Below are positions 15,521 to 23,085 of a stretch of 26,472 bases of DNA, in pieces. The notes under the pieces are model-generated. The model made no database searches. It had not been told where the DNA came from and worked only from the letters and a program-made list of their open reading frames with translations. Each line of letters opens with the position of its first letter. The first letter of the stretch is position 1. The stretch spans positions 1-26,472 of the forward strand of contig CAKQXZ010000027.1 in assembly GCA_934292955.1 (NCBI GenBank). The letters run 5' to 3'. The stretch is from an uncultured Clostridia bacterium (lineage in GTDB: Bacteria; Bacillota_A; Clostridia; Christensenellales; Borkfalkiaceae). A program made the position numbers and the translations under genes.

Positions 15521-16498
15521 ATGAACGAAGCAATAAAACGCGATATTCTTAAAAAGATCGAAAGTTACGAAACGATTATAATCATACGGCATATACGCCC
15601 CGACGGCGACGCGGTAGGTTCCACGCTCGGTTTAAGGGAGATTTTAAGGCTGACTTATCCCGAAAAGCGCATTCTTTGCGTAAACGAAGACTATTCGGAA
15701 TATATGGCGTTTTTGGGTAACGAAGATCAGCCGATAAAAGACGAAGAATACGCTAATGCGCTCGTTATTGCAATCGATACCGCTTCTACGGACAGATTAT
15801 CCAATAAAAAATTCGCGCTCGGAAAAGAGTTGATAAAAATCGATCATCATATCGATATCGCGCCTTACGGCGACCTTTCGTGGGTGGAAGATTTCCGTTC
15901 GTCTGCGTGCGAAATGATAGTCGATTTTTATAACACGCATAAAAACGTGCTTAAAATCAACTCTTTTGCGGCGACCTGCATATATGCGGGTATGGTGACG
16001 GATACAGGGCGTTTCAAGTACGAAGTAAGCGGCGAAACAATGCGCCTTGCGGGCGTTCTTCTCGATATCGGCATCGATACCGAAACGCTTTACGCGCACC
16101 TTACGCTTGAAGATTTCGATTACTATAAATTCGAAGCCTATATTTTCAGCAAGATAAAAATGACCGAAAACGGCGTGGCGTATCTGTACGTAACAAAGGC
16201 TATGAAACAGAAGTTAGGTCTTAGCAACGAACAGGCGAGCAGTGCGATTTCGTTTATAGATTCAATAAAAGGCAGTCTTATCTGGGCGGCGTTTATAGAT
16301 AACGACGACGGCACCATCAGGGTAAGGCTGCGTTCGAGATTTCTCGATATAAACACGCTTGCAGAACGTTTTCACGGCGGCGGACATGCAAAAGCGGCGG
16401 GCGCGACCTGTTATTCAAAAAAAGAAATGAACGCGCTTATCGCCGAAGCCGACACTATCCTTAAAGAATACAAAGAAACTCACGAGAACTGGTTATGA
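15521..16498 (+). CDS. DHH-family phosphoesterase, NrnA-like nanoRNase/pAp phosphatase
   Basis: 325 residues. The DHH domain shows HIRPDGDAVGS (24-34), AIDTA (D86), IDHHID (DHH at 108-110) and GMVTDTGRF, which supply the metal-binding residues; the C-terminal DHHA1 domain ends in FHGGGHAKAAGA. This is the layout of NrnA, which degrades 2-5 nt RNA and dephosphorylates pAp. It lacks the N-terminal and CBS/GGDEF additions of related GdpP. GGAG lies 8 bp before the ATG at 15521. It follows gcvPB by 98 bp without a clear terminator and overlaps surE by 4 bp (ATGA), so it is coupled to another nucleotide phosphatase. Confidence 0.88.
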   Translation: MNEAIKRDILKKIESYETIIIIRHIRPDGDAVGSTLGLREILRLTYPEKRILCVNEDYSEYMAFLGNEDQPIKDEEYANALVIAIDTASTDRLSNKKFALGKELIKIDHHIDIAPYGDLSWVEDFRSSACEMIVDFYNTHKNVLKINSFAATCIYAGMVTDTGRFKYEVSGETMRLAGVLLDIGIDTETLYAHLTLEDFDYYKFEAYIFSKIKMTENGVAYLYVTKAMKQKLGLSNEQASSAISFIDSIKGSLIWAAFIDNDDGTIRVRLRSRFLDINTLAERFHGGGHAKAAGATCYSKKEMNALIAEADTILKEYKETHENWL

Positions 16499-17220
16499 AA
16501 ATTCTTATTACAAACGACGACGGAATAGAATCCGAAGGCTTGATGCGGCTTGCCGAATGGGCTAAAAAGTTCGGCGAAATCGTTCTTTCCGCGCCTAAGT
16601 TTCAGCAGAGCGGCAAGAGCCACGGCATAGAAATTCACGAAGCGTTCGAAGTCAAACAGGTTAACGTTATGAACGGAGTGCGGGCATATTCGGTCGATTC
16701 CACCCCCGCGGACTGCGTGCGTTTTGCGGTTATCGGGCTTAAAGAAAAATACGATCTTGTGCTGTCGGGCATAAACCGAGGTTACAATATCGGCGAAGAC
16801 ATCGTTTATTCGGGCACGGCGGGCGCAATATTCGAAGCGCGCGCTTTAAGGCACAAGGCAATCGCTTTTTCTACCGACGTTCACGGTTTCGATTTTGCAG
16901 CAAGCCAACTCGACCGCGCATATAATTTCATTTGCGAAAACAGACTGTTCGATTACGGCAATTTGTTCAACGTAAATATTCCCGGTGACCAAGCAAAAGG
17001 CATAAAAATAACCCGTCAGGGCGACAGGTATTATCAGGACGAGTTTATCCGCGAAAAAGGGGATATGTACCGTCAGTTAGGCGGTTGCGTTTACATTCGC
17101 CGCGACGCTCCCGACGACGACACCGAAGCGGTTCTCGAAGGGTATATTTCCGTAACTCCGCTCACAGTCGACCGTACCGACAATATAGCCTACGAAAAAA
17201 TCAAAAAAGCAGGGCTGTAG
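16495..17220 (+). CDS. surE: 5'/3'-nucleotidase SurE
   Basis: 241 residues, typical for SurE, a metal-dependent nucleoside monophosphate phosphatase. ILITNDDGIESEG (residues 3-15) holds the metal-binding NDD, SAPKFQQSGKSHG the phosphate loop, and LSGINRGYNIGEDIVYSGTAGAIFEA the conserved core with the active-site asparagine. It starts on the ATGA overlap with the DHH gene and ends just before a strong terminator, so it closes the operon. No ribosome site beyond the coupling is obvious. Confidence 0.95.
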   Translation: MKILITNDDGIESEGLMRLAEWAKKFGEIVLSAPKFQQSGKSHGIEIHEAFEVKQVNVMNGVRAYSVDSTPADCVRFAVIGLKEKYDLVLSGINRGYNIGEDIVYSGTAGAIFEARALRHKAIAFSTDVHGFDFAASQLDRAYNFICENRLFDYGNLFNVNIPGDQAKGIKITRQGDRYYQDEFIREKGDMYRQLGGCVYIRRDAPDDDTEAVLEGYISVTPLTVDRTDNIAYEKIKKAGL

Positions 17221-17254
17221 GATAAAATTCGGAACTTCAGAATAAACTACATAC

Positions 17255-17283
17255 AAAAAGCCGCACGAAAAGTGCGGCTTTTT
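17255..17283 (+). terminator. Terminator after surE
   Basis: Perfect stem AAAAAGCCGCAC (17255-17266) with GTGCGGCTTTTT (17272-17283), loop GAAAA. It likely ends the lplA-gcv-surE unit. Confidence 0.92.
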
Positions 17284-17333
17284 AAGAACAATTCTTATTT
17301 GCGGACATATAATATATCGGCATAGAATATACC

Positions 17334-17960
17334 GTGAAAAAAAGAACCGTAAGAAAAATCAGAATATTTATCGCGATAATTCTTATATTCGTCGTTTATG
17401 TGTGGATATCGGCAAGCAGGCTGATAATCGACGCAAGCGGCGAATACTTTGCTTATTCGGTTTCTAACTGCAGTTACGCCGCCATAGACGGGTGCCTGAA
17501 CAATAACAAACTTAAAGATCTGTGCGTTATAGAAAAAGATACGTCGGGGCGGGTTGCGTGCGTAAAAACCGATCCTATAGGGCTGAACGAACTTTCTTCA
17601 CGTCTTGCAACCGATTGTTACAATCGGCTTGATCAACTTACAGCCGACGGTTTTTCGGTGCCGAGCGGCGTGTTTACCGGCATAAGACTTTTATCGGGTA
17701 CGGGCGCAAAAATGAACGTAAAATTGCCGAACGTTTTGTCCGTTCAATGCGATATCGTGCGCACGTTTTCGTCTGCGGGAATAAATCAGACAAGGCTTAC
17801 GCTCACCGCAAAAATCCACGCCGATATCACTGTTTACGCAATGTTTTATAAAAAAACTTACGACGAAATAATAGAAGTTCCCGTGTTCGATAATTTCATT
17901 ATCGGCGAAGTGCCGGGGGTATATCTTAATTCCGAAGTGCTGTCAAGCCGCAAGGCGTAA
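17334..17960 (+). CDS. yunB: Sporulation protein YunB-like
   Basis: 208 residues with a single N-terminal membrane anchor (about 9-28, IRIFIAIILIFVVYVWISAS). The rest matches the YunB layout: an extracytoplasmic domain with the YFAYSVSNCSYAAID segment and the characteristic SAGINQTRLTLTAKIHADI motif near residue 147, followed by the FIIGEVPGVYLNS end. YunB is a sigma-E-controlled sporulation protein needed for normal spore formation in B. subtilis. The start is GTG, with no ribosome site; upstream are TATAAT (17308-17313) and CATAGAAT (17321-17328), the latter resembling a sigma-E -10 but without a properly spaced -35. No other usable in-frame start exists nearby. Confidence 0.82.
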   Translation: MKKRTVRKIRIFIAIILIFVVYVWISASRLIIDASGEYFAYSVSNCSYAAIDGCLNNNKLKDLCVIEKDTSGRVACVKTDPIGLNELSSRLATDCYNRLDQLTADGFSVPSGVFTGIRLLSGTGAKMNVKLPNVLSVQCDIVRTFSSAGINQTRLTLTAKIHADITVYAMFYKKTYDEIIEVPVFDNFIIGEVPGVYLNSEVLSSRKA

Positions 17961-18055
17961 ATGTTTATCGGGGGCGGAGTGGTGCTTTTTTGCTGCCGAA
18001 TAACTAAACAAATATAATATCGACCCGCGCAAAATAAAACGAAATTTACTACTGA

Positions 18056-18553
18056 TTACAGAGTATAAATTACTTTTCCCGAAACGGCATTGAATTGTAT
18101 TTTCCAGCGATAGTTTTCAAAACCGGCAAGATTGCCGTCCGCGCCCAGCCATTTTCCGACCGATACGTTTGTGGAGCCGAGATAGGTTGTTTCGAATTTT
18201 GCGCCGCCCGCATAATTGCAGCCGATTTTCATTGTGTAACTTTGATAATCTTCCGGTTGCTGACCGTCGGTATAATAAAAAACGTCAAACAAAAATACAA
18301 CGTCTTCATACAGCGCAAAACCGAGAACGCCTTCGATTTCGTAAGCGAACCGACCTTTCCCGCCGGGGTATAAGTTACTCATATCGTAGCTTATGTTAAA
18401 GTATTTCCAGTAATTATTTTCATTCAGTTCGATAACGGTTTGGTTGAGTTGCTCTTTCTCGCCGCTGCTGTTTTCCGCAGGTTGGCAACCGACGAACACA
18501 AGAGCGGTCAATACTATGCCGCATACAAAAAATGCTATAATGTTTCTTTTCAT
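18056..18553 (-). CDS. Lipoprotein, function unknown
   Basis: A 165-residue protein starting MKRNIIAFF with a hydrophobic signal core and a lipobox FVGC giving a lipidated C23, then a Ser/Glu-rich linker (QPAENSSGEKEQ). The mature domain has many aromatic residues (NNYWKYFNISYD, FYYTDGQQPEDYQSYTMKI, YLGSTNVSVGKWLG) and looks all-beta, ending at FNAVSGKVIYTL. It resembles the general type of small Clostridia lipoproteins with a beta-sandwich, but I cannot name a family. CGGAGT sits 8 bp before the ATG, and a TTGAAA-17-TAGAAT promoter lies upstream. It converges on yunB with a 95-bp gap in which no good terminator is visible. Confidence 0.78.
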   Translation of the reverse strand: MKRNIIAFFVCGIVLTALVFVGCQPAENSSGEKEQLNQTVIELNENNYWKYFNISYDMSNLYPGGKGRFAYEIEGVLGFALYEDVVFLFDVFYYTDGQQPEDYQSYTMKIGCNYAGGAKFETTYLGSTNVSVGKWLGADGNLAGFENYRWKIQFNAVSGKVIYTL

Positions 18554-18586
18554 GTCTGCAAACTCCGATTGATTTTTGTGCTTATT

Positions 18587-18615
18587 ATTCTAACACTTTG
18601 TTTTCGTTTTTTCAA
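18587..18615 (-). promoter_or_regulatory. Promoter of the lipoprotein gene
   Basis: Minus strand TTGAAA (plus 18610-18615), 17 bp, TAGAAT (plus 18587-18592). Start expected near 18580. Confidence 0.65.
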
Positions 18616-18634
18616 TCGTATTGCGTTTGAATGC

Positions 18635-18675
18635 AAAAAAACGAACTCAAGATTATCTCTTGGGTTCGTTTTTTT
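18635..18675 (-). terminator. Terminator of tRNA-Leu
   Basis: Long stem of A-run plus ACGAACTCAAGA paired with TCTTGGGTTCGT plus T-run, with one G-U pair and a 6-nt loop. It starts seven bases after the CCA end of the tRNA on the minus strand and looks able to work in both directions. Confidence 0.85.
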
Positions 18676-18681
18676 CTTAGC

Positions 18682-18770
18682 TGGTGCCGCTGACCGGGGT
18701 CGAACCGGTACGATCGGTGAAGATCGAGGGATTTTAAGTCCCTTGCGTCTGCCTATTCCGCCACAGCGGC
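18682..18770 (-). tRNA. tRNA-Leu (anticodon UAA)
   Basis: An 89-nt class II tRNA on the minus strand. The acceptor arms GCCGCTG and CAGCGGC pair perfectly, followed by discriminator A and an encoded CCA. The anticodon loop reads CTTAAAA with anticodon TAA within the GGGA/TCCC stem, the T arm contains GGTTCGACCCC, and there is the long variable arm (CGATCTTCACCGATCG) expected for leucine. It has its own consensus promoter and terminator. Confidence 0.95.
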
Positions 18771-18783
18771 ACAAAACAGTGAT

Positions 18784-18812
18784 ATTATATAGCTGTTTAC
18801 TTTATTTGTCAA
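18784..18812 (-). promoter_or_regulatory. Promoter of tRNA-Leu
   Basis: Minus strand TTGACA (plus 18807-18812), 17 bp, TATAAT (plus 18784-18789), a perfect consensus pair, about 14 bp upstream of the tRNA 5' end. Confidence 0.88.
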
Positions 18813-18928
18813 GTATTGTACGCCTTATCGACGAAAAATGTTTGAACAGGCATTCTTATATTGGACAATAAAAACTTGTTCTTCATGCGGAATACATGAA
18901 GAAATATACTGTTTTTTATATAAATCGG

Positions 18929-18957
18929 TTGACAAATGGGAAGTTTAAGAATATAAT
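18929..18957 (+). promoter_or_regulatory. Consensus promoter of the TetR-family gene
   Basis: TTGACA (18929-18934), exactly 17 bp, TATAAT (18952-18957). Both hexamers are perfect. The start is expected near 18964, inside the first operator palindrome. Confidence 0.85.
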
Positions 18958-18985
18958 AACAAGCGTTATATATAACAAATGTTAT
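18956..18985 (+). promoter_or_regulatory. Two tandem palindromic operators overlapping the TetR promoter
   Basis: Two copies of ATAAC-N4-GTTAT: ATAACAAGCGTTAT (18956-18969) and ATAACAAATGTTAT (18972-18985), 16 bp apart from start to start. The first overlaps the last two bases of the -10 and the start site, ideal for repression by the TetR-type protein encoded next. Confidence 0.7.
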
Positions 18986-19051
18986 TGTTGGCTGAACGAT
19001 ATAACAGAGAAAACAAAAAATTAACTGCAATGAACGGCAAAGGACATTGAT

Positions 19052-19615
19052 ATGCCTGCGAAAAAAATCGTTTATGAAAAAGACGTGGTCGAAGCCGCGC
19101 TCGAGATTATAAGAGAAAAGGGCGAGAATTCGCTCAACGCGAGAGATATCGCGAAAAAAATCGGTTGTTCCACGCAGCCGCTGTATTCGCTATATAAAAA
19201 TATGGCTGAACTCGAAGACGCAGCGCGACAGGCGGCGGCGCGAGTGCTTGACGAATATATGAAAAACGAAATGGAAAAAAAGGCATATCCCAACCCAAAT
19301 AAGGCGATAGGAATGGGGTATATCCGTTTTGCTTCTGAAGAAAAAAATCTTTATCGTTTTTTGTTTATGAGAAAGCGGCAGATAGACAGCGCGATAAACG
19401 TCGAAATGACAAAGACGAGTATCGGGTTTATTAAAGATATTTACTCGGTCGATTCGAACTCCGCGGATATGTTCTTTGCCGAACTGTGGATTTTCTGCCA
19501 CGGAATCGCAAGTATGGTTGCGGCGGATACGCTCGACTTTGACGAAGAAAAAATTTCTTCTTCTTTAACGGACGTTGCGCTTGGTCTGTCTTTAAGATTC
19601 GGGCAGATGAAGTAA
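19052..19615 (+). CDS. TetR-family transcriptional regulator
   Basis: 187 residues. The N-terminal helix-turn-helix (about 10-55) is typical of TetR: VVEAALEIIREKGENSLNARDIAKKIGCSTQPLYSLYKNMAELEDA, given here as separate parts DIAKKIGCS (turn) and TQPLYSLYKN (recognition helix). The C-terminal ligand-binding region is all-helical and unlike any I can name. It likely represses its own promoter through the two palindromes upstream and may also control the ABC exporter 108 bp downstream, which follows without a terminator. Start at 19052 has an AAAGGA site. The inducing ligand is unknown; small toxic compounds would fit the neighbouring exporter. Confidence 0.88.
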   Translation: MPAKKIVYEKDVVEAALEIIREKGENSLNARDIAKKIGCSTQPLYSLYKNMAELEDAARQAAARVLDEYMKNEMEKKAYPNPNKAIGMGYIRFASEEKNLYRFLFMRKRQIDSAINVEMTKTSIGFIKDIYSVDSNSADMFFAELWIFCHGIASMVAADTLDFDEEKISSSLTDVALGLSLRFGQMK

Positions 19616-19723
19616 CAAGTAAACGCGGCGCATAAAAAAACGTGCGCTTAAAACCGTTGTCTAATCAGGTTATAAATATACTTAATTTAAGAATAAATAT
19701 GCAATCAAAAATAAGAGTAAAAT

Positions 19724-20452
19724 ATGGAAAACGCTATAGTAATTGAAAATCTTGCAAAACGATATAAAGACGTTGTTGCGGTAAACGACTTAAGTCTTAC
19801 AGTTAAAAAAGGCGAATTGTTCGGGCTGCTCGGCGTGAACGGCGCGGGTAAAACCACGCTTGCAAAAATGCTGACCTGTCTTGTAAAACCCGATTCGGGT
19901 GACGCTTTCGTCGGCGGAATAAGTATAATGACCGCACCCGAAAAAGTAAAGGAAAAAATAGGCATTTCGCCGCAGGAAACGGCGGTCGCCAAAAACTTGT
20001 CGGTCAAAGAAAATCTTGATCTGATTGCCGGGGCTTACGGGTTCGATAAGAAAAAACGCGCGGAAAAGATCGACGAAGTAATAGCCGAGTTCGGGCTTGA
20101 AGGAATAAAAAACAAAGCGGCCGGCAAGCTTTCGGGCGGCTGGCAAAGGCGGTTAAGTATTGCAATGGCTCTTATAGGCGAACCCGAAGTGTTGTTTCTG
20201 GACGAGCCGACTTTAGGTCTTGACGTTTTTGCAAGGCGCGAATTGTGGAAAGTGATAGAAAGCCTTAAAGGTAAAATCACCATTGTGCTTACCACGCATT
20301 ATATGGAAGAAGCCGAAAATCTTGCCGACCGCATTTGCGTCATGAAAAGCGGAAAAATCGTGGCGAGCGGTACGGCGCAAGAACTTATCGCTATGACGAA
20401 CACGAGCAAGTTCGAAGACGCGTTTATCGCGATTGTGGAGAATAGTTTATGA
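19724..20452 (+). CDS. ABC-2 type exporter, ATP-binding subunit
   Basis: 242 residues with all ABC ATPase motifs: Walker A GVNGAGKT (37-44), Q-loop region SPQETAVAK, signature LSGGWQRR (136-143), Walker B VLFLDEPT (156-163) with the D-loop GLD, and the switch histidine in TTHYMEEAE (H192). The sequence is of the CcmA/DrrA drug or lipid exporter type. It pairs with the membrane subunit that overlaps its end by 4 bp. Only a weak AAGAG ribosome site precedes the ATG. The N-terminal YKDVVAVNDLSLTVKKGE region is standard. Confidence 0.93.
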   Translation: MENAIVIENLAKRYKDVVAVNDLSLTVKKGELFGLLGVNGAGKTTLAKMLTCLVKPDSGDAFVGGISIMTAPEKVKEKIGISPQETAVAKNLSVKENLDLIAGAYGFDKKKRAEKIDEVIAEFGLEGIKNKAAGKLSGGWQRRLSIAMALIGEPEVLFLDEPTLGLDVFARRELWKVIESLKGKITIVLTTHYMEEAENLADRICVMKSGKIVASGTAQELIAMTNTSKFEDAFIAIVENSL

Positions 20453-21180
20453 AAACGTTGATATTTGCAAAGCGCACGTTAAAAGAGATTGTGCGCGATC
20501 CGTTGACTTCGGTTTTCGGATTGGGTTTTCCCGTGGTTATATTGCTCCTGCTGACGGCAATACAGAAAAACGTGCCGGTTGCGTTATTCGAACTTGAAAG
20601 GCTTACGCCGGGAATTGCTGTTTTCGGGCTTTCGTTTATGACATTGTTTTCGGCAACGCTGATTGCGCAGGACAGACAAACGGAACTACTATCGCGTTTG
20701 TGCACGACTCCTATGCGCGCAAAAGATTTTATTCTCGGTTACACTTTGCCGCTTTTGCCGCTTGCGCTTTTGCAGTCGATTATATGCTATGCGGTTGCGA
20801 TTATTCTCGGGCTTAAACTGACGGTAAACGTGTTTCTTGCCGCGCTTTTCGTGGTTCCCGTTTCAGTGTTGTTTATATTTTTAGGTCTTGCGGCGGGCAG
20901 TGTTTTAAGCGTTAAACAGGTCGGCGGCCTGTGCGGCGCGCTGCTTACAAACCTTACTGCATGGCTTTCGGGTACATGGTTCGATCTCGAACTTGTCGGC
21001 GGCGCGTTCAAAATCGTTTCGTATTGTCTGCCGTTCGTGCATGCGGTAGAAGCGGGCAGGCATATAGTTGCGGGAACGACCGACGGCTTGCTTGTTAATA
21101 TTGCGGTCGTATTCGGCTACATAATAGTTTGCGGCGGACTTTCGATATTTGGGTTTTCTAAAACCATGCGCCGCAAATAA
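20449..21180 (+). CDS. ABC-2 type exporter, membrane subunit
   Basis: 243 residues with about six membrane segments, characteristic of the ABC-2 family (DrrB/NodJ-like): RTLKEIVRDPLTSVFGLGFPV at the N-terminus, LIAQDRQTELLSRLCTTPMRAKDFILGYTL in the middle, split here at LLSRLCTTPM, the family's cytosolic coupling helix, and LPFVHAVEAGRH near the end. It should form the homodimeric or heterodimeric pore for the ATPase encoded just upstream (4-bp ATGA overlap). The substrate is unknown; a drug or lipid is most common in this family. A terminator follows 39 bp after the stop. Confidence 0.9.
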   Translation: MKTLIFAKRTLKEIVRDPLTSVFGLGFPVVILLLLTAIQKNVPVALFELERLTPGIAVFGLSFMTLFSATLIAQDRQTELLSRLCTTPMRAKDFILGYTLPLLPLALLQSIICYAVAIILGLKLTVNVFLAALFVVPVSVLFIFLGLAAGSVLSVKQVGGLCGALLTNLTAWLSGTWFDLELVGGAFKIVSYCLPFVHAVEAGRHIVAGTTDGLLVNIAVVFGYIIVCGGLSIFGFSKTMRRK

Positions 21181-21219
21181 ATGTTGTAATACAATGCACA
21201 TAATATATTGAAATCAATT

Positions 21220-21248
21220 AACCTGCTTGTTATGTAAGCGGGTTTTTT
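21220..21248 (+). terminator. Terminator after the ABC exporter genes
   Basis: AACCTGCTT (21220-21228) pairs with AAGCGGGTT (21236-21244), including one G-U pair, loop GTTATGT, then TTTTTT. Confidence 0.82.
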
Positions 21249-21249
21249 G

Positions 21250-21279
21250 TTGACAAATCGTGGCGCGTTGTATTATAAT
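21250..21279 (+). promoter_or_regulatory. Promoter of the EamA-type transporter gene
   Basis: TTGACA (21250-21255), 18 bp, TATAAT (21274-21279). It starts immediately after the preceding terminator and leaves a leader of about 90 nt. Confidence 0.8.
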
Positions 21280-21376
21280 AACATTTGGGTTGTTTGAGAA
21301 ATAAAACGACTTCAATCAATAAAAATACAGATATAGGGCTGAATGGTATATTAAAGACAAACTACAGGAGCGCAAA

Positions 21377-22438
21377 GTGATTAATAACAATACGGCTATA
21401 AATAAAAAAGGAAAAGAACAGACGCTCGGCGTAATTCTTTTTCTTATAACGTCCTGCGTGTGGGGCTTTGCGTTCGTGCCGCAAAAAATTGCGGTAGACT
21501 TAAATTTCGGACCTATTTCTTTGAACGGATTAAGGTGTCTGCTCGGCTCGGTCGTACTGATTCCCGTTATGCTTATTGCCGACAAGGTTCGCCATAAAAA
21601 AGTAACGTTTTTGGGTGTTCAGAGCAAAACCGAGATAAAAAGCCTGCTTTTCGGCGGGCTGCTTTGCGGTATTTTCTTAACGCTTGCAAGCACACTGCAG
21701 CAGGTCGGGCTTAAATATTCCACGGTCGGAAAAGCGGGGTTCTTAAGCGCGCTGTACATTGTAATCGTTCCCGTAATTACTGTTTTTTTCGGCAAAAAAA
21801 TCAGTTGGAACGGTTGGTTCGGCGTTGCGCTCGGCATTTTCGGAATGTTCTTTTTGTGCTTTAACCTTAAGGATCTTGCGTCTTTCTCGATAAATAAGGG
21901 AGATTTACTGCTCATTCTTTGCTCGTTTGCATTCTCGGCGCATATTCTCGTTATTGATAAGTTCGCTAAAAATTCAGATCCTTTACGCCTTGCGTTTATT
22001 CAGTTTCTGATTTGCGGTATTATATGCACTTCGATCGGTTTTATATTCGAAAGAAGCACCTGGAACCTTATTCCGCAGATTGCCTGGTGCATTGTTATTC
22101 TCGGTGTAGGTTCGTGCGGAGTGGGTTACACGTTGCAGATGGTTGCACAAAAATATGTTCCCGCGTATATCGCGCCCTTGCTTATGGGTATGGAATGCGT
22201 GTTTTCGCTGATTGCCGAACTGATTTTCTTCAAAAAAATTATGAGTGCGGTAGAATATCTCGGTTGTTTTCTTATCCTTGTGGCTGTAGCTATCGCGCAA
22301 CTCGATTTTTCTAAATTCGGGAAAAAGAAAAAAGCTGCCGAATGTGCAGTCGATTTGCAAACAGACGGCGAGCCGAACGATATAAATGACGCGCAAATTA
22401 AGAAAAACGCGGATAATACGGACGAAAATAAAGTTTAA
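21377..22438 (+). CDS. EamA/DMT-family transporter
   Basis: 353 residues with ten membrane segments in two homologous halves (EamA domains, about residues 14-155 and 175-315). TSCVWGFAFVPQKIAVD at the first helix, LNGLRCLLGSVVLIPVML and the second-half ILVIDKFAKNSDPL...YVPAYIAPLLMGMECVFSLIAE pattern are typical of drug/metabolite transporters (RhaT/YdcZ-like EamA). The C-terminal 35 residues form an unusual charged cytosolic tail (DGEPNDINDAQIKKNADN). The start is GTG with a GGAG site 8 bp upstream. The substrate cannot be told from sequence; amino acids, sugars or nucleotide-related compounds occur in the family. A kinase gene follows after 32 bp, probably co-transcribed. Confidence 0.9.
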   Translation: MINNNTAINKKGKEQTLGVILFLITSCVWGFAFVPQKIAVDLNFGPISLNGLRCLLGSVVLIPVMLIADKVRHKKVTFLGVQSKTEIKSLLFGGLLCGIFLTLASTLQQVGLKYSTVGKAGFLSALYIVIVPVITVFFGKKISWNGWFGVALGIFGMFFLCFNLKDLASFSINKGDLLLILCSFAFSAHILVIDKFAKNSDPLRLAFIQFLICGIICTSIGFIFERSTWNLIPQIAWCIVILGVGSCGVGYTLQMVAQKYVPAYIAPLLMGMECVFSLIAELIFFKKIMSAVEYLGCFLILVAVAIAQLDFSKFGKKKKAAECAVDLQTDGEPNDINDAQIKKNADNTDENKV

Positions 22439-22470
22439 TTACAAAGTACGATAAATAGGGGTGACGGAAA

Positions 22471-23013
22471 ATGGATAAAGTTGTTATAGTGATAAACGGA
22501 CAGGGCGGTTCGGGAAAAGACACGGTTTGCAAAATTACCGCAAAACGCTATAAAGTAATGAATATTTCAACCGTTGATCCGATAAAAGATATTGCGACTT
22601 ATGCGGGCTGGCAGGGTGAAAAAACCGACGCCGCAAGGAAGATGCTCGCCGACCTTAAACAGACGTTTATAGCGTATAACGATCTGCCGCTTAATTATGT
22701 TCTAAAAAAACAAAAAGAGTTTTTGGAAAACGACGACGAAATTATGTTTGTTCATTGCAGAGAAAGCGAAGAGATTAAAAAAATCGTAGATAACGCTCTG
22801 CTTAAAACGGTAACTTTGCTTATCCGCCGAAACGATCCTTCGTTCAAGCATAAGAACAAAGCTTACGGAAACCATGCGGACGACGACGTAGAGCAGTACG
22901 ATTACGATTTTATTTATGACGGAAATAACGAAACGATAGAGCAGCTCGAAGAAGATTTCAATAAGTTTTTCGATGGCGTTATGCTTCCCGTACTGAATAA
23001 ACAGTCGAAATAA
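22471..23013 (+). CDS. P-loop kinase, deoxynucleotide monophosphate kinase-like
   Basis: 180 residues. The Walker A motif is NGQGGSGKDT (residues 9-18), with Asp after the lysine as in several NMP-type kinases. The rest has an NMP-kinase-like fold: NISTVDPIKDIATYAGWQG (early substrate region), a helical middle (DLKQTFIAYNDLPLNYVLKK), MFVHCRESEEIKKIV, and a LIRRND lid-like stretch. It resembles dNMP/adenylate-type kinases of the AAA/T4-gp1 group seen in Bacillota genomes, but the phosphate acceptor cannot be told from sequence. A GGGGTGACGG site lies upstream. It follows the EamA transporter and ends in a strong terminator. Confidence 0.7.
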   Translation: MDKVVIVINGQGGSGKDTVCKITAKRYKVMNISTVDPIKDIATYAGWQGEKTDAARKMLADLKQTFIAYNDLPLNYVLKKQKEFLENDDEIMFVHCRESEEIKKIVDNALLKTVTLLIRRNDPSFKHKNKAYGNHADDDVEQYDYDFIYDGNNETIEQLEEDFNKFFDGVMLPVLNKQSK

Positions 23014-23057
23014 AAATAGCCGATAATCGACCTATAGGTAGGTTATCGGCTATTTTT
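23012..23057. terminator. Bidirectional terminator with repeat motif in its loop
   Basis: A perfect 15-bp stem (23012-23026 with 23043-23057) with A/T runs at its ends and a 16-nt loop TCGACCTATAGGTAGG, which includes the palindrome ACCTATAGGT. It lies between converging genes and should stop both. Confidence 0.88.
23021..23038 (+). repeat. 18-nt motif copy 4 (terminator arm and loop)
   Basis: CGATAATCGACCTATAGG, the most complete copy; it combines two short palindromes, CGATAATCG and CCTATAGG. Confidence 0.65.
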
Positions 23058-23085
23058 AATATAAAAAGCAGAGTGCGTCGAGCGA

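Noticed and set aside
17961..18055. A terminator between yunB and the convergent lipoprotein gene
   Set aside because: The 95-bp gap has a T-run near 17989 but no convincing stem, so none is called.
18809..19030. A 73-codon minus-strand frame upstream of the TetR gene
   Set aside because: It covers the TetR and tRNA-Leu promoters and the operator palindromes, has no ribosome site and looks like an AT-rich chance frame.
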